Positions 31,518-43,443 of a DNA stretch of 64,000 nucleotides are shown one piece after another (position 1 is the first letter of the stretch; every line of letters starts with the position of its first letter). The notes below the pieces were generated by a model. That model worked only from the letters and a program-made list of their open reading frames with translations, did not search any database and was not told the origin of the DNA. Source of the stretch: Toxorhynchites rutilus septentrionalis (taxonomy: Eukaryota > Arthropoda > Insecta > Diptera > Culicidae); the NCBI RefSeq assembly GCF_029784135.1, contig NC_073745.1:159353335-159417334 (forward strand), read 5' to 3'. Made by a program: the position numbers and the translations under genes.

Positions 31518-32295
31518 GTTCATTCTGAGAGTCGCGTAGGATTTTGTACTTCTGATACGATTTGTGATTAAATGATCCTCTAATTTACTTCAAACTTTCA
31601 AAAATCGGCTAGAAAAAACGGCTGAACGTATCAATATAAAAAATTCACGGATGTTTAGGGAATACACTAGGCTAAAAATTTGCCTGTAAACATTGGAACT
31701 TACTGCAATATTTGCAGAACTACAGTAGATTTTGTAAAGCACTATAAAAATCCTGCTTTTGGCACTTTTTTGAAATCGATGCAAAAAATTTAAATAATTT
31801 TGTTTTCGTCAAAGTAGCAAATCATTTCTATGCAGAAATTATTGGAGTTTTCAAAACTGCTTTCCGATTTGCGATGCAATGTTTGTTTATTGAATTATTC
31901 ATTATCAAAGACGGAGGAATAATTTTTCATTCAAACTGAAATATCTCTGTGTGGGAAAGTCCTATAGGAACGTTCTTGGAACCAAATAAAAGCTGGTTCA
32001 TAAGGTTAATTGAATTTGCTGTTGAGTTGGTTAGCAAAAAATTGTGTTAGTCCAGAATATTCTTGAAAAAACAATGAAAAATCGAGTTTTCGTTTCTTCC
32101 CGATATTGTTGCCGACTGCACCTACACACACCAAGATAAAAATAGCTTCGTGAAATATTCTAATACCTGAAAGTTATAGCTTCAAAATGATGTGTATTCC
32201 ATCGATATGCGTTGATTTTTCACGAAGTTACAGCATGTCAAAAGACACATAAAATTTTCGACTTCGCACTCTGTTCCTCTAATTTTTTTTGGGTG
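31518..32295 (-). repeat. Right arm of the long-TIR Tc1-like element, duplicated copy
   Basis: This is the copy of 27870-28647 ending at TTTTTTTTGGGTG before TA. Its left partner survives only as the truncated arm starting at 29365. Confidence 0.7.
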
Positions 32296-32463
32296 TATAT
32301 TGAATTCAATTGAATTCAATCAAAAATTTTATCAATACAAACAAATGATTGCTAAGCTAAGCAAGTCCCACGTCAAATTCATAGCTATCATAGCTATAAC
32401 CCACACATTTTTCACCGATATTTTGACTCTTTATCTTTTTTGTTTCATCAAAACCTTACCGAT

Positions 32464-32619
32464 GGTAAGGTCATACCACGATATCGAGCATATTGTCTGG
32501 TCGTGTATCCGGTTCCATGCATGCTGTTATAAGGCAAACATTGTCGAAATATTGAACTCCCGGCCCCGTCAGGTTGACGCCATATGAGCCTTAATAAAAA
32601 TATATATTTTGGATAAAAA
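32464..32619 (+). mobile_element. 156-bp truncated I-clade retroposon, duplicated copy
   Basis: This is the copy of 28816-28971 with the same 14-bp flanking duplication (32450-32463 and 32620-32633). It came with the segmental duplication and is not an independent insertion. Confidence 0.75.
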
Positions 32620-33012
32620 AAAACCTTACCGATATATACCTGAATTTATGATTCTGAAACCTTAATGTCAAGAGCATCAATTTACGTTCATCTATAAGCT
32701 TCTATAAAATTGAATGCTATGAATTCTTATGTTTCTGGCACATAAAACAGGTTTTCTTGATACAATGGAAGCCTGAAGAAAAGCGAAACATTGTATCGCA
32801 AGCCTCACCCCTGTTTGATTTTCCAGCTTGTCAATGTGGATAAATTTCGTAGCTCCGCTCCGAAGAGATCGTTCGCTTACAAACCGGGAAGCAGTTCTTA
32901 TCGAAAGAAGCGGTAGTAAAGCAGCAATAAATAGTTTCGATTTTTCTGCACAACCCCAAAATGTTTCATTCTCCCGTTTACCACGCTAAAAAGAGTAAAT
33001 TGTTTTCGTGAT

Positions 33013-36000
33013 ATCGATCCAACACACACAGTGATGCAATTTTTTTCGTTTCTACAAAACCACGACCCTTTTTAGATCCACTTTCACTAAACGGCTATTT
33101 CAAAATGTTAGATGCATTATTAAGTAATATCCGAAATGATAAAAATCATTTTTTTATAATTTCGTGCCGGGGAGAGAGCTTGTGTTAATTTAGGAGTGTT
33201 TTTGGGCATACTATTGACTTTTCCGGTCGATCATTCAATTGTTCCGGACATTGTTTCCGGGTTCAAAGTAATGTCGAAGTGAAGCTCGTTTTAAGGTGGT
33301 AATCTGTATGAAGAAGATTTTTTTTTATTACGATGAGTGCTGTGTTCGTCGGTTGAATACTGATGCTGAAATTTGTTTAGATGCGCACAACTCATTCGGT
33401 TCTAATTTGCTTCCTATCGGATGTGATAAACAGTCGCATTGAACAAAATATTTTATTAGTCCTACATTCACAATGTGATCGTGTCCTGGAGCCTGGATCT
33501 TCTAATTTGTAGTAGTGTGTTTATTTTATTCGTCACACGTAACGAAATCAAGCTCCGCAAAGATAACTGGATGTTTCTGACAAGAAGAAATATCGATTAT
33601 ATCCTTGTTCCCCTTCTGAATAGCAAGTCCGCAGATCACAAAATAGTTAATCACAACACCTAACGTATGAACACAATCAGGGAAAAACATTTATACTTGA
33701 AGTTTACTTGTTATTTTCACCGTTACAGTATAACAAGTCGAAAAGAATACACTTTGTTTTGATCGTCTAAGGATATTAATTCATTGCTTAAGTTTTCCGT
33801 TATGGTGTTAGCTTCCCGTTCCTGATATTTTGATATATATTGACTAGCTCTCAGGAATCTGTTTTGTTGTTAATGTGTAATATGTAAATAGATCTAGACA
33901 GATCATTCCGTAACTCGATAGATGAATACGAAAATCTATGGAAAGCATAAAGCTTGCATCGCAATGTTGTAGTAAGTAGATAGATTATTGGATGAATCAA
34001 ACAACAAATACACAAATTAAGCAATCCATTGAAAAACGTCATCTATCATCATCAACATAAAATTTATCCGCTTGCTTTCACACAAGATGTATCATAAAAA
34101 CAACTATTCATCTTAATGATCCAGCGCACTTAATTCCGACCATGAAGCTGCTGGTGCATTAGGAACTGTTATACGGAAAATAACTCGGCAATAAATTTTC
34201 ATGTAATACAGCCGTCGACATGCCGTTCCGGTTTGATATATAGATATGCAAGTGTGTAGGTGGATGAGAAGACAAAAAGTGAGCCATTACATAGCTTCTT
34301 ACCTTTGGAAACAGTTCCGGAAGCTTGCGCTTTTATCGCTCTTCCGGGGCAGAATTGATATAATCCTTGACGCCACGAATTAATACCGTGAAAAACGCAG
34401 TTTCCTCCGTGCCACCTACCCGGTTAGGCTAGGCCTTGATGCTGCCCGCGTTCATTTGAATGGCTGCTCCTTGTTCCGAGAATCTGCGATAGAAAAGAAA
34501 CCAAGAAAGGAAGGAAGAACCATTGAGCAAAAATGATTTATGGTGATTTATTCTGCGTGAAGCTCTTTTTATGGATAGCAGAGATGGACGATTGAACCAC
34601 CTCTGATTTTCTTTTCCCATAAAGAACCCCACATAACTGTGCTTCCGTAGGCGATGGGAAGCAAAAATGTGACCTAACTTTCTCACTCTGTGGGTTTGCC
34701 AAATTTCTTTCCCTTTGGATTTCTTTTAACAATTCATATAACTTGCACAAAATATAGCTCGGTTTATCATATAAATTTGTTACACTATAAGAAGTATATC
34801 TGATATTTTGTTGGGGTGTACATGAAAAATCCTAATCACTTTGTCAACATAAAAAATCGATTTACAAATCAAATTGAATCAATTCCTCATACAAATTTTA
34901 CACTCTTATGGTGGTTCGTTTTCGTGAAGAACAAAAACATCAAATTGTCATGTTTTCGCAGTGAAGTAAAGCAGAGAATCTCCTCAGCTCACATTTCCCC
35001 TGTTTCGACTATGTTGCTGCTCCAATTACTCTGTACTCTCTACGAATCACAAAAAACGCATTGGTGTCAGTCTCGTTGTCGGTATCGATTTTTCCGTTTC
35101 TATTACACCAGAAATTTAGTTTCGGTAAAGTTAGAGTATCACTTCCCCACCATTCTGATTTAATATGGTTGATATAAATACATCCAGTATTGCGTACCGA
35201 TTTTCTGAGATTTTCCCACATGCCATTTCTTCACTGAATGATAACGATATTTTATTCGATATATTATTTTCTCGGCACTTTTCATCGTTTTTTTCGGCTT
35301 GCGTACGGAATCATTCCGATAAATATGGGAAAGCGGAAGACTCTACCACTGATAAAGAAAGATACTAGGTGGGGGGAAAAAACGAATCCGGAGAATCAAT
35401 CGTACAATGTTGATTTATGTTCGTTTTGCAGAAAGATGCTATGCTTTCAATATTTCATGTTTCGCCTGTCATGACGTTGCCAGCATATCGTACTTCAGAG
35501 CAAGAGCGGAGAAGATACTGGCTGCTCTCTGGACCTTTGCTTCATGTCTATATGCTTCGTTACTCAGCTACTGCTAGGACTATCGAACTCATCGTACACA
35601 CATGTACCGTCACTCAAAGAGTGTAGAGTGTTGATGAAGTTTGCACTTGATTGGATATCAATTTATTCAATATTTACTCAGCAGCAGAGCGCATCATGTA
35701 CAGCCCGTTTCGTATAATAGCTAAGGAAGTACATGAGATGATTCCTTCCGGGTCTCCGGCGAGGCTGAATGTGTGCTATTTTTGATGCGTAAAAATTATA
35801 TGGTCTTCACCCTAATATTACCCTTTCGAAATTGGACAATTGGGCGAAATAGTTTGAAATGTGCTCTCATTCTTGCAGGTTTCGGCATCGAATCTGTACA
35901 CCTTAACCTTATCCTTGTCAGGTCAGTTGATTATACGAGAAATCTGATAAGGTGGGACGAAACATGAACATAGAAAGGATTGTTTTATGAAGGATAAACA

Positions 36001-36392
36001 ATAATAAATGACTTCAAATGGTCATACTCTGATATGATTATATATTCAAGATGAATTTGCTTTCGATTTAGCCGAGTCAAATGATAAGATGAGGCAGTAT
36101 TTTTGCAATATACAATACAAAAATTTGTGTATCCAAGTGTATGCGTACGAGAACTGAGTCTAGAGATCAAGACCTCACTTTTCAATTACGTCAAGTGGAT
36201 GCTGGTTTTATTCTATTCCGCATCTTCTTAGCGTAGATGAACATCTAGCTGATATTTGCTATTCGTTTCTTTTCTGTAGAAACTCATGATACGATTATAA
36301 CAATGGATGAAAAATAGCGAATTGGTGATTGCAATAAAATAAGCAAATGGGAAAAACTTTTAAAAAATACGAACATGATTCCGATTTGAATT
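33013..36392. other. AT-rich DNA, one candidate exon
   Basis: This stretch holds no transposon signature that I recognise and is the least repetitive long segment of the middle of the window, so it may be original host DNA. Apart from the exon candidate at 34303-34483 (minus), the open frames (for example 34816-35163) are short and show no domain. Confidence 0.45.
34303..34483 (-). other. Candidate host exon with strong splice sites
   Basis: On the minus strand a pyrimidine-rich tract (TTGGTTTCTTTTCTATCGCAG) leads to an acceptor at 34484, and a strong donor (CCAAAG followed by GTAAGA) ends the segment at 34303. One frame reads FSEQGAAIQMNAGSIKA, then TAG (34429-34431), then 31 codons including GTEETAFFTVLIRGVKDYIN, then TAA (34333-34335), then KRKLPELFPK. 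The composition looks protein-like across both stops, but no frame is fully open. It may be a terminal or untranslated exon, an exon with stop readthrough, a pseudogene, or chance. I do not recognise the protein. Confidence 0.35.
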
Positions 36393-38178
36393 CATGCAAA
36401 GAAAACCGAAATGGTCGTATTTTCTAGAAAGCACGAACCCGCCCGATTCCAGCTTCACCTATCCGGCAAAACGATCAGGCACTCGATATTTTTCAAATAC
36501 CTTGGAGTATATTTTGACTCTAAATGTACCTGGGGAATACACATTGCGTATTTGAAACAGAAATGCCAGCAAAGAATCAATTTTCTCCAAACAATAACCG
36601 GAACATGGTGGGGTGCCCATCCAGGAGACCTCATTCAGTTGTACAAAACAACGATATTATCAGTGTTAGAATATGGCAGTTTTTGCTTCCGATCAGCTAC
36701 CAGGATTCATATTCTCAAGCTGGAGAGGATGCAATATCGTTGCTTGTTGCCATGTTGCCATGGGGTGTTTGTATTCGACACATACGATGAGTCTCGAAGT
36801 CTCTTCGGTTCACACAATTATCTTACAGATTTCTCATCCGTTGCAAGATCATGAATCCATTGGTGATTGATAACTTCGAAAATCTACTGCAACTGACTCC
36901 TCAGTCAAGTTTTATGTCTTTATACCATCAGTACCTTACCCACAACATACACCCTTCACTGGCATCTTCAACAAACTTTGCTTCCCACACTTTACTTTTA
37001 CAATTCCTCTGTCATTTTTTATCTGTCCATGCCACAAAAAATCCATGAAACAACAGATCATCTACGCTCCAATGTTATTCCGTCGATATTTTCGGAAAAA
37101 TGTGGGAAAGTTGGATCTGATAAAATTTCTTTACTGATGGTTCACACATAAACGGGTCCACTGGCTTCGGCATCTTCAATGAAAATTCCAGTGCCTCTTT
37201 CAAACTCAAAGATCTTTGTTCCGTGTATGTCGCTGAAATGCACCCGTGGCCGAGTGGTTAGCGTCTCACATTATCATGCCGGGTGTTCGGGTTCGATTCC
37301 CGTTCCGGCCGGGGGATTTTTCGTCAAAGAAATTTCCTTCGACTTGCACTGTGGTCACGCGTATTCAAGAGCTTGCCCCTCGGAATACATTCAAGGCGTG
37401 TTATTTGGCTTGAGAAATCTCAACCAAGTGTTAATAAATGACGCTAGTTAATACATACGTTGAGACGGCAAAAGTTCCACAAGGGAACGTTAACGCCATT
37501 CAAGAAGAAGAAGATGTCGCTGAAATGGGTGTGATATACTATGCTCTAGGGATCATTGAAATACTACCCATCGACCATTATTTTATTTTTTCAGACAGTC
37601 TCAGCTCAATAGAAGCAATCCGCTCAATGAAAGTTGATAAACGCTCATTTTATTTCCTAACAAGAATAAGACATCTATTGAGAGTTTTGGTCGAAAAATT
37701 ATTCATGATTACCTTAACATGAGTTCCCTCTCATTGCTCGATTCCGGGGAATGAGAATGCGGACTCACTAGCTAAGGTGGGCGCTTCAGAAGGCACACTT
37801 TTTGCAAGACAAATTGCTTATAACGATTTTTTCCACATTCCTCGTCAGCACACACTCGTAAGTTGGCAGCGCATGTGGAGTGATTTCATTCGCGTGATAT
37901 CTCGGCTTATGTCCAATCACTACAACCTAAACGCGCCTCTTTATCTCATTGGGCTCGCAGCAAACAATCTTTGTGATTGTGGCGATGGCTACTACGACAT
38001 CGATCTTATTGTCTGGTCGTGTATCCGGTTCCATGCTGCTCGCTCTCAGCTCTCTAGTGCACTGAGAGCACAAGGCAGACAATCGGATATACCCGTCCGG
38101 GATATCTTAGGTAGCTGTGATCTTGATCTTCTGCTCCATCTATACCTGTTCCTCAGAAACGCTGATGTCAACTTGTAA
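36393..38178 (+). pseudogene. I-clade non-LTR retrotransposon fragment: RT C-terminus and RNase H
   Basis: The 5' end of the element is missing. The first frame (KKTEMVVFSRKH, then YLGVYFDSKCTW, then WWGAHPGD and YKTTILSVLEYGS) is the region after the RT active site in I/LOA-type elements. After a frameshift near 36760 the text continues with STHTMSLEV. The RNase H follows with all four acidic positions recognisable: FTDGS near 37125, SVYVAEM just before the SINE, FSDSLSS near 37594 and GNENADSLAK near 37750. The end reads SRLMSNHYNLNAPLYLIGLA, then WSCIRFHAA, and stops at 38178. Frameshifts, stops and a SINE insertion make it dead. RNase H in the ORF supports the I-clade assignment. Confidence 0.85.
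37241..37513 (+). mobile_element. tRNA-derived SINE inserted in the RNase H sequence
   Basis: A 14-bp duplication ATGTCGCTGAAATG flanks it (37227-37240 and 37514-37527), and removing one copy restores the RNase H frame across SVYVAEM/GVIYYAL. The head is tRNA-like: box A TGGCCGAGTGG near 37248 and box B GGTTCGATTCC near 37291, giving an internal Pol III promoter. The tail ends in AAGAAGAAG. A second copy, inverted, lies at 61218-61498 and matches over the whole length. Confidence 0.9.
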
Positions 38179-39205
38179 TGATGTTTCCTTCGTTGTATCC
38201 CTGTTTCATATCTCTCCTATCCGATCTATAAACTTTTGCTTAGTCGCGGCAATACATACACACGCTCTTTACAGATACACGGGCCGAAGGTTGTGCAGTT
38301 CACTGATCATTCAACAAGAGCCAAAGGTTGTACCGCTCATGACAACTCTACACGAGCTGATGATTGTGCCGGCTAGTGACCATTCTATCCTGGATCCCTC
38401 GAGTCGAGAAGACGCACCACGCTAGATATGGGGTAATTTGTTTTTCTTCTTATTTCTGATGTTTAGGCATTCAAGAATATACACTAGAAATGACGTTTTC
38501 GAAAATCCCTTTATTTACCGATTTATGGCCATTTTAGTGATAAGGTTTCAAACCTGGTACGGCCATAATAATTAACTTAAAGGGTTAGAAGATAGATAAA
38601 CAAATAATGATATAATAGATAGTAAAAATATTCTTTGTTTTTTTTCGGAGCTCGAAAGAACGCTCAAATTCGTGCCTCTACACTACATAGAATTCTCCCT
38701 TAAGCGATGTCTGCTTACTGTCCATTACAACACGTGCTTCATCATCTCGGCTCAGGAAACACTCCACTTTCGGACTCAGAATCGAAGTTAGGGGCGCGTG
38801 AATTTATCCAGGAATAAAAATGGAATTTTGTTTCGTAATGATCACGGCTACCTCCCTCCCCCCTATGTCACATTAAGTGGCGAAACCTCGACCCCCTCCC
38901 CACGCTACTCGCGTTGTGTAATTTGTGCACGAGGCCTTATCAGAAACACGCATTCGAAAGTTGTACAGTAAGGTTCTAAAAAGGTACTAAGGTTGCCTAC
39001 TTATGTATGTCCTATCGTACAGGCAAATTGATTTTGGACAGTTTCCGGAGAGAAAAAATATTGCGTTATGGTTCGAGAAAATGACTCCAGCTGATTTTGC
39101 TGAGGATAGTCCAGACTTTTCTCCTCGAGCATGTAGAATCGATTCTCGATGCGTTTCGGTGACACCTTGATATTCACATGAGCTTATCCTTATCCTATCA
39201 AATAC

Positions 39206-39420
39206 AGGGTCTTTCAGATTAAACGCTAACGAAAAAAAAAATCGAATAGCTCCTTATAAAAAATTTTTTTCGCTCCGTCGATGGTAACAGTGCATTTCCC
39301 ACTTCGAGACAATGATCGGATGGTTTTTAGTGTCAAGATGTACAATTTACAAGAACGGGTATTTTTAGTGAAATCGTAATAGTCGAGCAACCGAAGCCTT
39401 AATGAAACTTTATCCTCTTA
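39206..39420 (+). mobile_element. 5' fragment of a Tc1/mariner-like element
   Basis: The sequence CAGGGTCTTTCAGATTAAAC could be a terminal repeat, and about 130 bp later a frame opens with MYNLQERVFLVKS, the style of an N-terminal helix-turn-helix in some insect transposases. Two stop codons follow at once. No matching right end was found, so only a fragment is claimed. Confidence 0.35.
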
Positions 39421-40879
39421 TGTATTACTCTCAAGGGGATCAGACGGACCTCCCTCTAAACCTCGATCCCTGGTCTGGAGCCACGGGGATCCTTGAGGTT
39501 GGGCTTTCAAGGCCTCTTTTTTGGTGGCAGGCTCGAGCTTGAGGTCTTTAGCTCTCAGGGTCGGCTCTCCTCGTGATCGAGGTGATTTAGCGTGTCAAGG
39601 GCTCGGATTATTATCAATATAAAACAGGCAAGTTAATTTTTTATCGTTTATTGTTACCTAAATACAATGGCGGCGGTGTGGGTGTGTAGTGTGTAGATGC
39701 CCGGCCGGCTGCTGTTGCTGTACCCGGTGGCGTGATATCGATGTCCTGACGATGGCTCTTCTCGGGTTGACGGTGGCAGGATTACGAAGGCTTTCCTGCA
39801 GACCAGCTCAAGTAAGCTGATTTTCAATGCTCGGTGTTCTAGGCACGTGGTTCACCGGAGTTTTCCCGTGATTTAGACAACGGGCCCTATCAAAGAGGAA
39901 GATTTAAGGCTACTGGCTATGCTAGGTGCTCAGGTTTATTCACCTAGAACCTTTTTAAATCATACCTGATTCTTAGCAATGCTTCGAGTCACACTTGCTG
40001 AACTATTGTTCACTATTGTTCAACAGTATTCTTTTATAGCACTGTAGAATATAATACTTAACTTAGTGCTTCCTCAATAGAATTCAACCAGGAAATGGTA
40101 ACCTCTTCCTATCACTCCTACCAAGTAGCTTTTTACAATTTTCTTCCTCTTTATCCGTCAGCTTTTTATTTCCTTTTTAACCATCTATATTCCCTTTTCG
40201 ATGTTCTTTTCGTGTATCAGGGACTGCAGCTTTCAGAAGGTAAGTATGTGTGTTGTGTATGTTGTGTGTTGTACTAAAATGTTTATCTATTGTACATATA
40301 TAGTTCTGTTTCAGAGCGTTATCATTATGTTCATACATATAAACTAGCGCCTACAAAACGAAACAGTAACATATTGTGAGAATTTCAACATTTCTCGTCG
40401 TCGATTACTTTCTCTGAGGGTACGTGAAGGACCGTTCCTATGTTAATAAGCCACAAAATTTGGAGGATCTTAAAGAAGAAATAACTTTGAAATTTATGAG
40501 AAAAAGTTTGAGCGCTCAAAAAAAAAACCATAAAAAGCTAGGGCCTCGTTTGGTTGGACACCTCAAGCTTATCAAAATATCTTTCATTTGCACTGAAGAC
40601 ACCGTAAACCGGTTGGAACCTAAGGGTTGAATGAAGAATATGGGTCTAACATTTTTCTGCAAAGAACGAATATAAATGATTTGAGTAAAATTCGAGTTTT
40701 TTTCCAGAAGATTCTTTCTCCATTTTCCATGAAATAAAAGTTATTCGAAGATGATCAACAATGACGAGAGTCCGCTAGTTGATTCTAACTGCTCCTACCT
40801 TAACCCCGAGTTAACCTCTTGCCATATTATTTTATCAAAATTTGAGCGTTTTGATGCACCCCTAAATTTTGTCCGATTG

Positions 40880-41600
40880 AGCTGAAACTTTGCACAGATA
40901 ATTATCTTGGTAAACAAAATATACATGGTCAGTTCTCTAAATTCAATGATGATTTTTTTTGCCACTCAGACTATGTTCCAGAAGGTCGATTTTAAGCCAA
41001 AAATATTTTTTTTCGAGATAACAACAGATCTTGACGTTTCATGCATTTTTTAGTCATTTGGCATCGAAAAAAAATCGATTCTATTGAAAACCCCGATGTC
41101 CTTTACTCCCCCCTTGGGTGATTTTTCGATTTTCAGAAAACTTAAATTTTGACATCTGCGACAATAGTAAGTAAAGTCCGAATGAGCTAATATTTTGCAG
41201 AGAGTATTTTGTCGTCCAAATCAACATTTCGCAGTGAGTCCCATATGAAAAATCGATATGACTATTTTCATTGGCTCCCTAAACCATACGTTTTGCCTCG
41301 TGTTCCGAAAAAACAACAAAGTCCCAGAGCGTCGATTTTTGACAAATAAAATATTTCAAGATCTCGACGTTTCATGCAATTTGAAGACATTTGGCATCAA
41401 AATTTTTTTTTCGAAAACCCCGATTTCCTTTAATCCTATTTGGGTGATTTTTCGGTTTTCAAAAAACTCAAACTATGACCGCTATGCGGCACTAGTAAAT
41501 GAAGTCCGATTGAGCTGATATTTTGCATATGGTAGTTTTTCGTGGGAACCAACATTTTTAATTAACTTTCATTGGCACTCTAATGTTTATATTACCCGCA
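40880..41600 (+). repeat. Interspersed repeat with two tandem units of about 325 bp
   Basis: Units start near 41038 and 41364 (both CGTTTCATGCA). They share CATTTGGCATC, GAAAACCCCGAT, TTGGGTGATTTTTCG, GAGCTGATATTTTGCA-like text and TTTCATTGGC. Relatives lie at 20495-20960 and 54230-54420. No coding content is evident. Confidence 0.65.
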
Positions 41601-42998
41601 TCGAAAAAAAAAGTTCTATTTTTTGGTGTGTTTAAATTTCAGAAAAAAACATTGAAAAACATTTTTTTGTAAAACATTTGGCCGATTATTTTGTAAAAAA
41701 CAGTATTTTGAATTGTAAGAAACTGCATTCATGTTTTAGGAAACATGAGAGTCCAAAGCTACAATCGAAGTTCTTCTTAACATGTCCGTGTTAAGCCATG
41801 TTATCATTCGTGCAGCTGATCGTGATTCATTCAATCAGTTGTGCCGCTTCAACTTTCAAAGCCGCCTTTAACACGTTGAGCCCCACGTCGGTCCCTAGAG
41901 GCGGACGTTGAGCCTCTAGGGCCTCTTTTGTAGGAAAGCGATAACTGACCGGAACTGACAGTTACCGAATAAGAAATAATAATAATAAATATATACGGTT
42001 TGTTTTCGAATGTTTTACAAAACGTGACTGCTTTCTAGTCGAATTTCTGACCATTTTTTTATTTATGTAATAATTGTATTTGGGAGTTGGGACCGACACT
42101 GATATTGTGCAAACGCTATTGTTGCGGGCTGAATGATAAGTACCGCATAGAAAATTGGGGGCACAATATGTTAAATACTGGTATTTTTGGATTGCGGGAC
42201 CATCGGAGTTGGAATGAATTAATGTCATAAAAAATCGTCACTGCAGAGAATGGCTTAAGGTTCGCGATGGCGGCAGACGAGGAATATTTCGACCAAAAGG
42301 AAAATTATCCAGAAGAATAATTGAGATTTTCATTTCATTCCATAACTCGTTGCTACTGAAGATATTTGTGTGTTCCGGGAATCTATCAAGTGAAAATCAT
42401 CGATTTCTACGACAAGATGAGCTAAAGTTTGTCGCCGAAAGCCTTCAAACATCCTAATGAGTAATGTGGGAAACTATGATGAATGAGTCACAACAACATT
42501 ATTTGGAAATGTTCGAAAGAACTCTGCACAACAATTTTTCGTATGTTTCTTTCCTTTTTGGCGGATGTGCACGGATGTACAGGAGAGTTTACTTTTTTGC
42601 TTTCATGGCAATGTTCTCATCAAAAGTTTTCCTCTAGATCCAGGTATAAGTTTTTATGTTGCAGAATCGTGTGTAACCTAATCAATTTTTAATGGTGGAA
42701 AAATGGGAAGTAATGGACGCGACAAGACAAACTATTTTTGCTTCGATGTTATCGTACTGACACAGGTACATGCAACTTTTATGCGATGAACAGTGAACAT
42801 TATATCAGAAGGTATTAATTATACCAGTAATTGAGTTTTTAATTTGTTCTCATACGGACTAACTTGTTTTTCTAGCGATATAAAGTACGCTTTGCTTACC
42901 TTTTAACATGTTCGTATTTTCAGGTACATCATAATCATTATAAGATCCATGCGTATATTTAGCCAAATTTACAACTGATGTTTATGATACTAGTTCTA

Positions 42999-43441
42999 CA
43001 GGGTGGGCCATTTAAAGTGGAAGGATTTGTTTTTGCAATAGCAAAGTAAAGAAGTGGAATTTAAATTTTTTTTTTGAAATTCATTTATTTTGGTCCAAGG
43101 AGATTTGTTCTAACTACTTTTTGATTTTGATATCTCGTAAATGACCGCCTCTGGCCTTGACCGCAAAATGTGCCCTTTTTTCGGCATTTTCCATCACTTT
43201 GCCCAATGTTTCGGCCGATATGGCAGCAATTTCTTGTCGGATATTGTCTTTCAGCGCAGCCAGGGTCCTTGGTTTACCAGTGTATACCTTGGATTTTAAA
43301 TATCCCCATAAAAAAGTCAGGAGGCGTCAAATCAGGTGATCTCGGTGGCCAGTCATAATCGCCGTTATGACTTGTTATTATGTTATGTTTTCGATATTAA
43401 TCTTCCGGGGAACATGCTTCCACTTTAAATGGCCCACCCTG
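42999..43441 (-). mobile_element. Internally deleted Tc1-like element, 443 bp
   Basis: Perfect terminal inverted repeats CAGGGTGGGCCATTTAAAG (extending to GTGGAAG) are flanked by TA on both sides (42997-42998, 43442-43443). On the minus strand the end of a transposase remains: DWPPRSPDLTPPDFF, with a frameshift, then TGKPRTLAALKD-like text and an alanine/glutamate-rich C-terminus. The N-terminal and catalytic parts are deleted. The element cannot move by itself. Confidence 0.85.
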
Positions 43442-43443
43442 TA

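Larger units (their letters stand above)
29365..33012 (+). repeat. Tandem segmental duplication, unit 2 (3648 bp)
   Basis: Corresponding features are shifted by exactly 3648 bp after the 22-bp repeat difference and by 3670 bp before it. The unit starts inside the truncated left arm of the long-TIR element, so this copy lacks its outer 697 bp and the left part of element A. It ends at GTGAT before ATCGATCC. Confidence 0.9.
38179..42998. other. No gene recognised; mixed old repeats
   Basis: The first few hundred bases may be the 3' UTR of the I-clade element. A more GC-rich stretch at 39430-39960 resembles no element that I can name; a solo LTR is possible but I could not find matched ends. 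The rest is AT-rich, with the repeat at 40880-41600 and short frames only. Confidence 0.4.

Noticed and set aside
37241..37312. A free tRNA gene
   Set aside because: The boxes A and B are tRNA-like, but the segment is the head of a 273-bp SINE with target duplication, and no complete cloverleaf acceptor stem closes it.
39430..39960. A solo LTR in the more GC-rich stretch
   Set aside because: I could not find TG...CA ends with a flanking duplication, and no internal retroelement sequence lies next to it.
41870..41935. Possible piggyBac-like end near CACGTTGAGCCCC
   Set aside because: No TTAA duplication or partner inverted end was found; the resemblance is too short.
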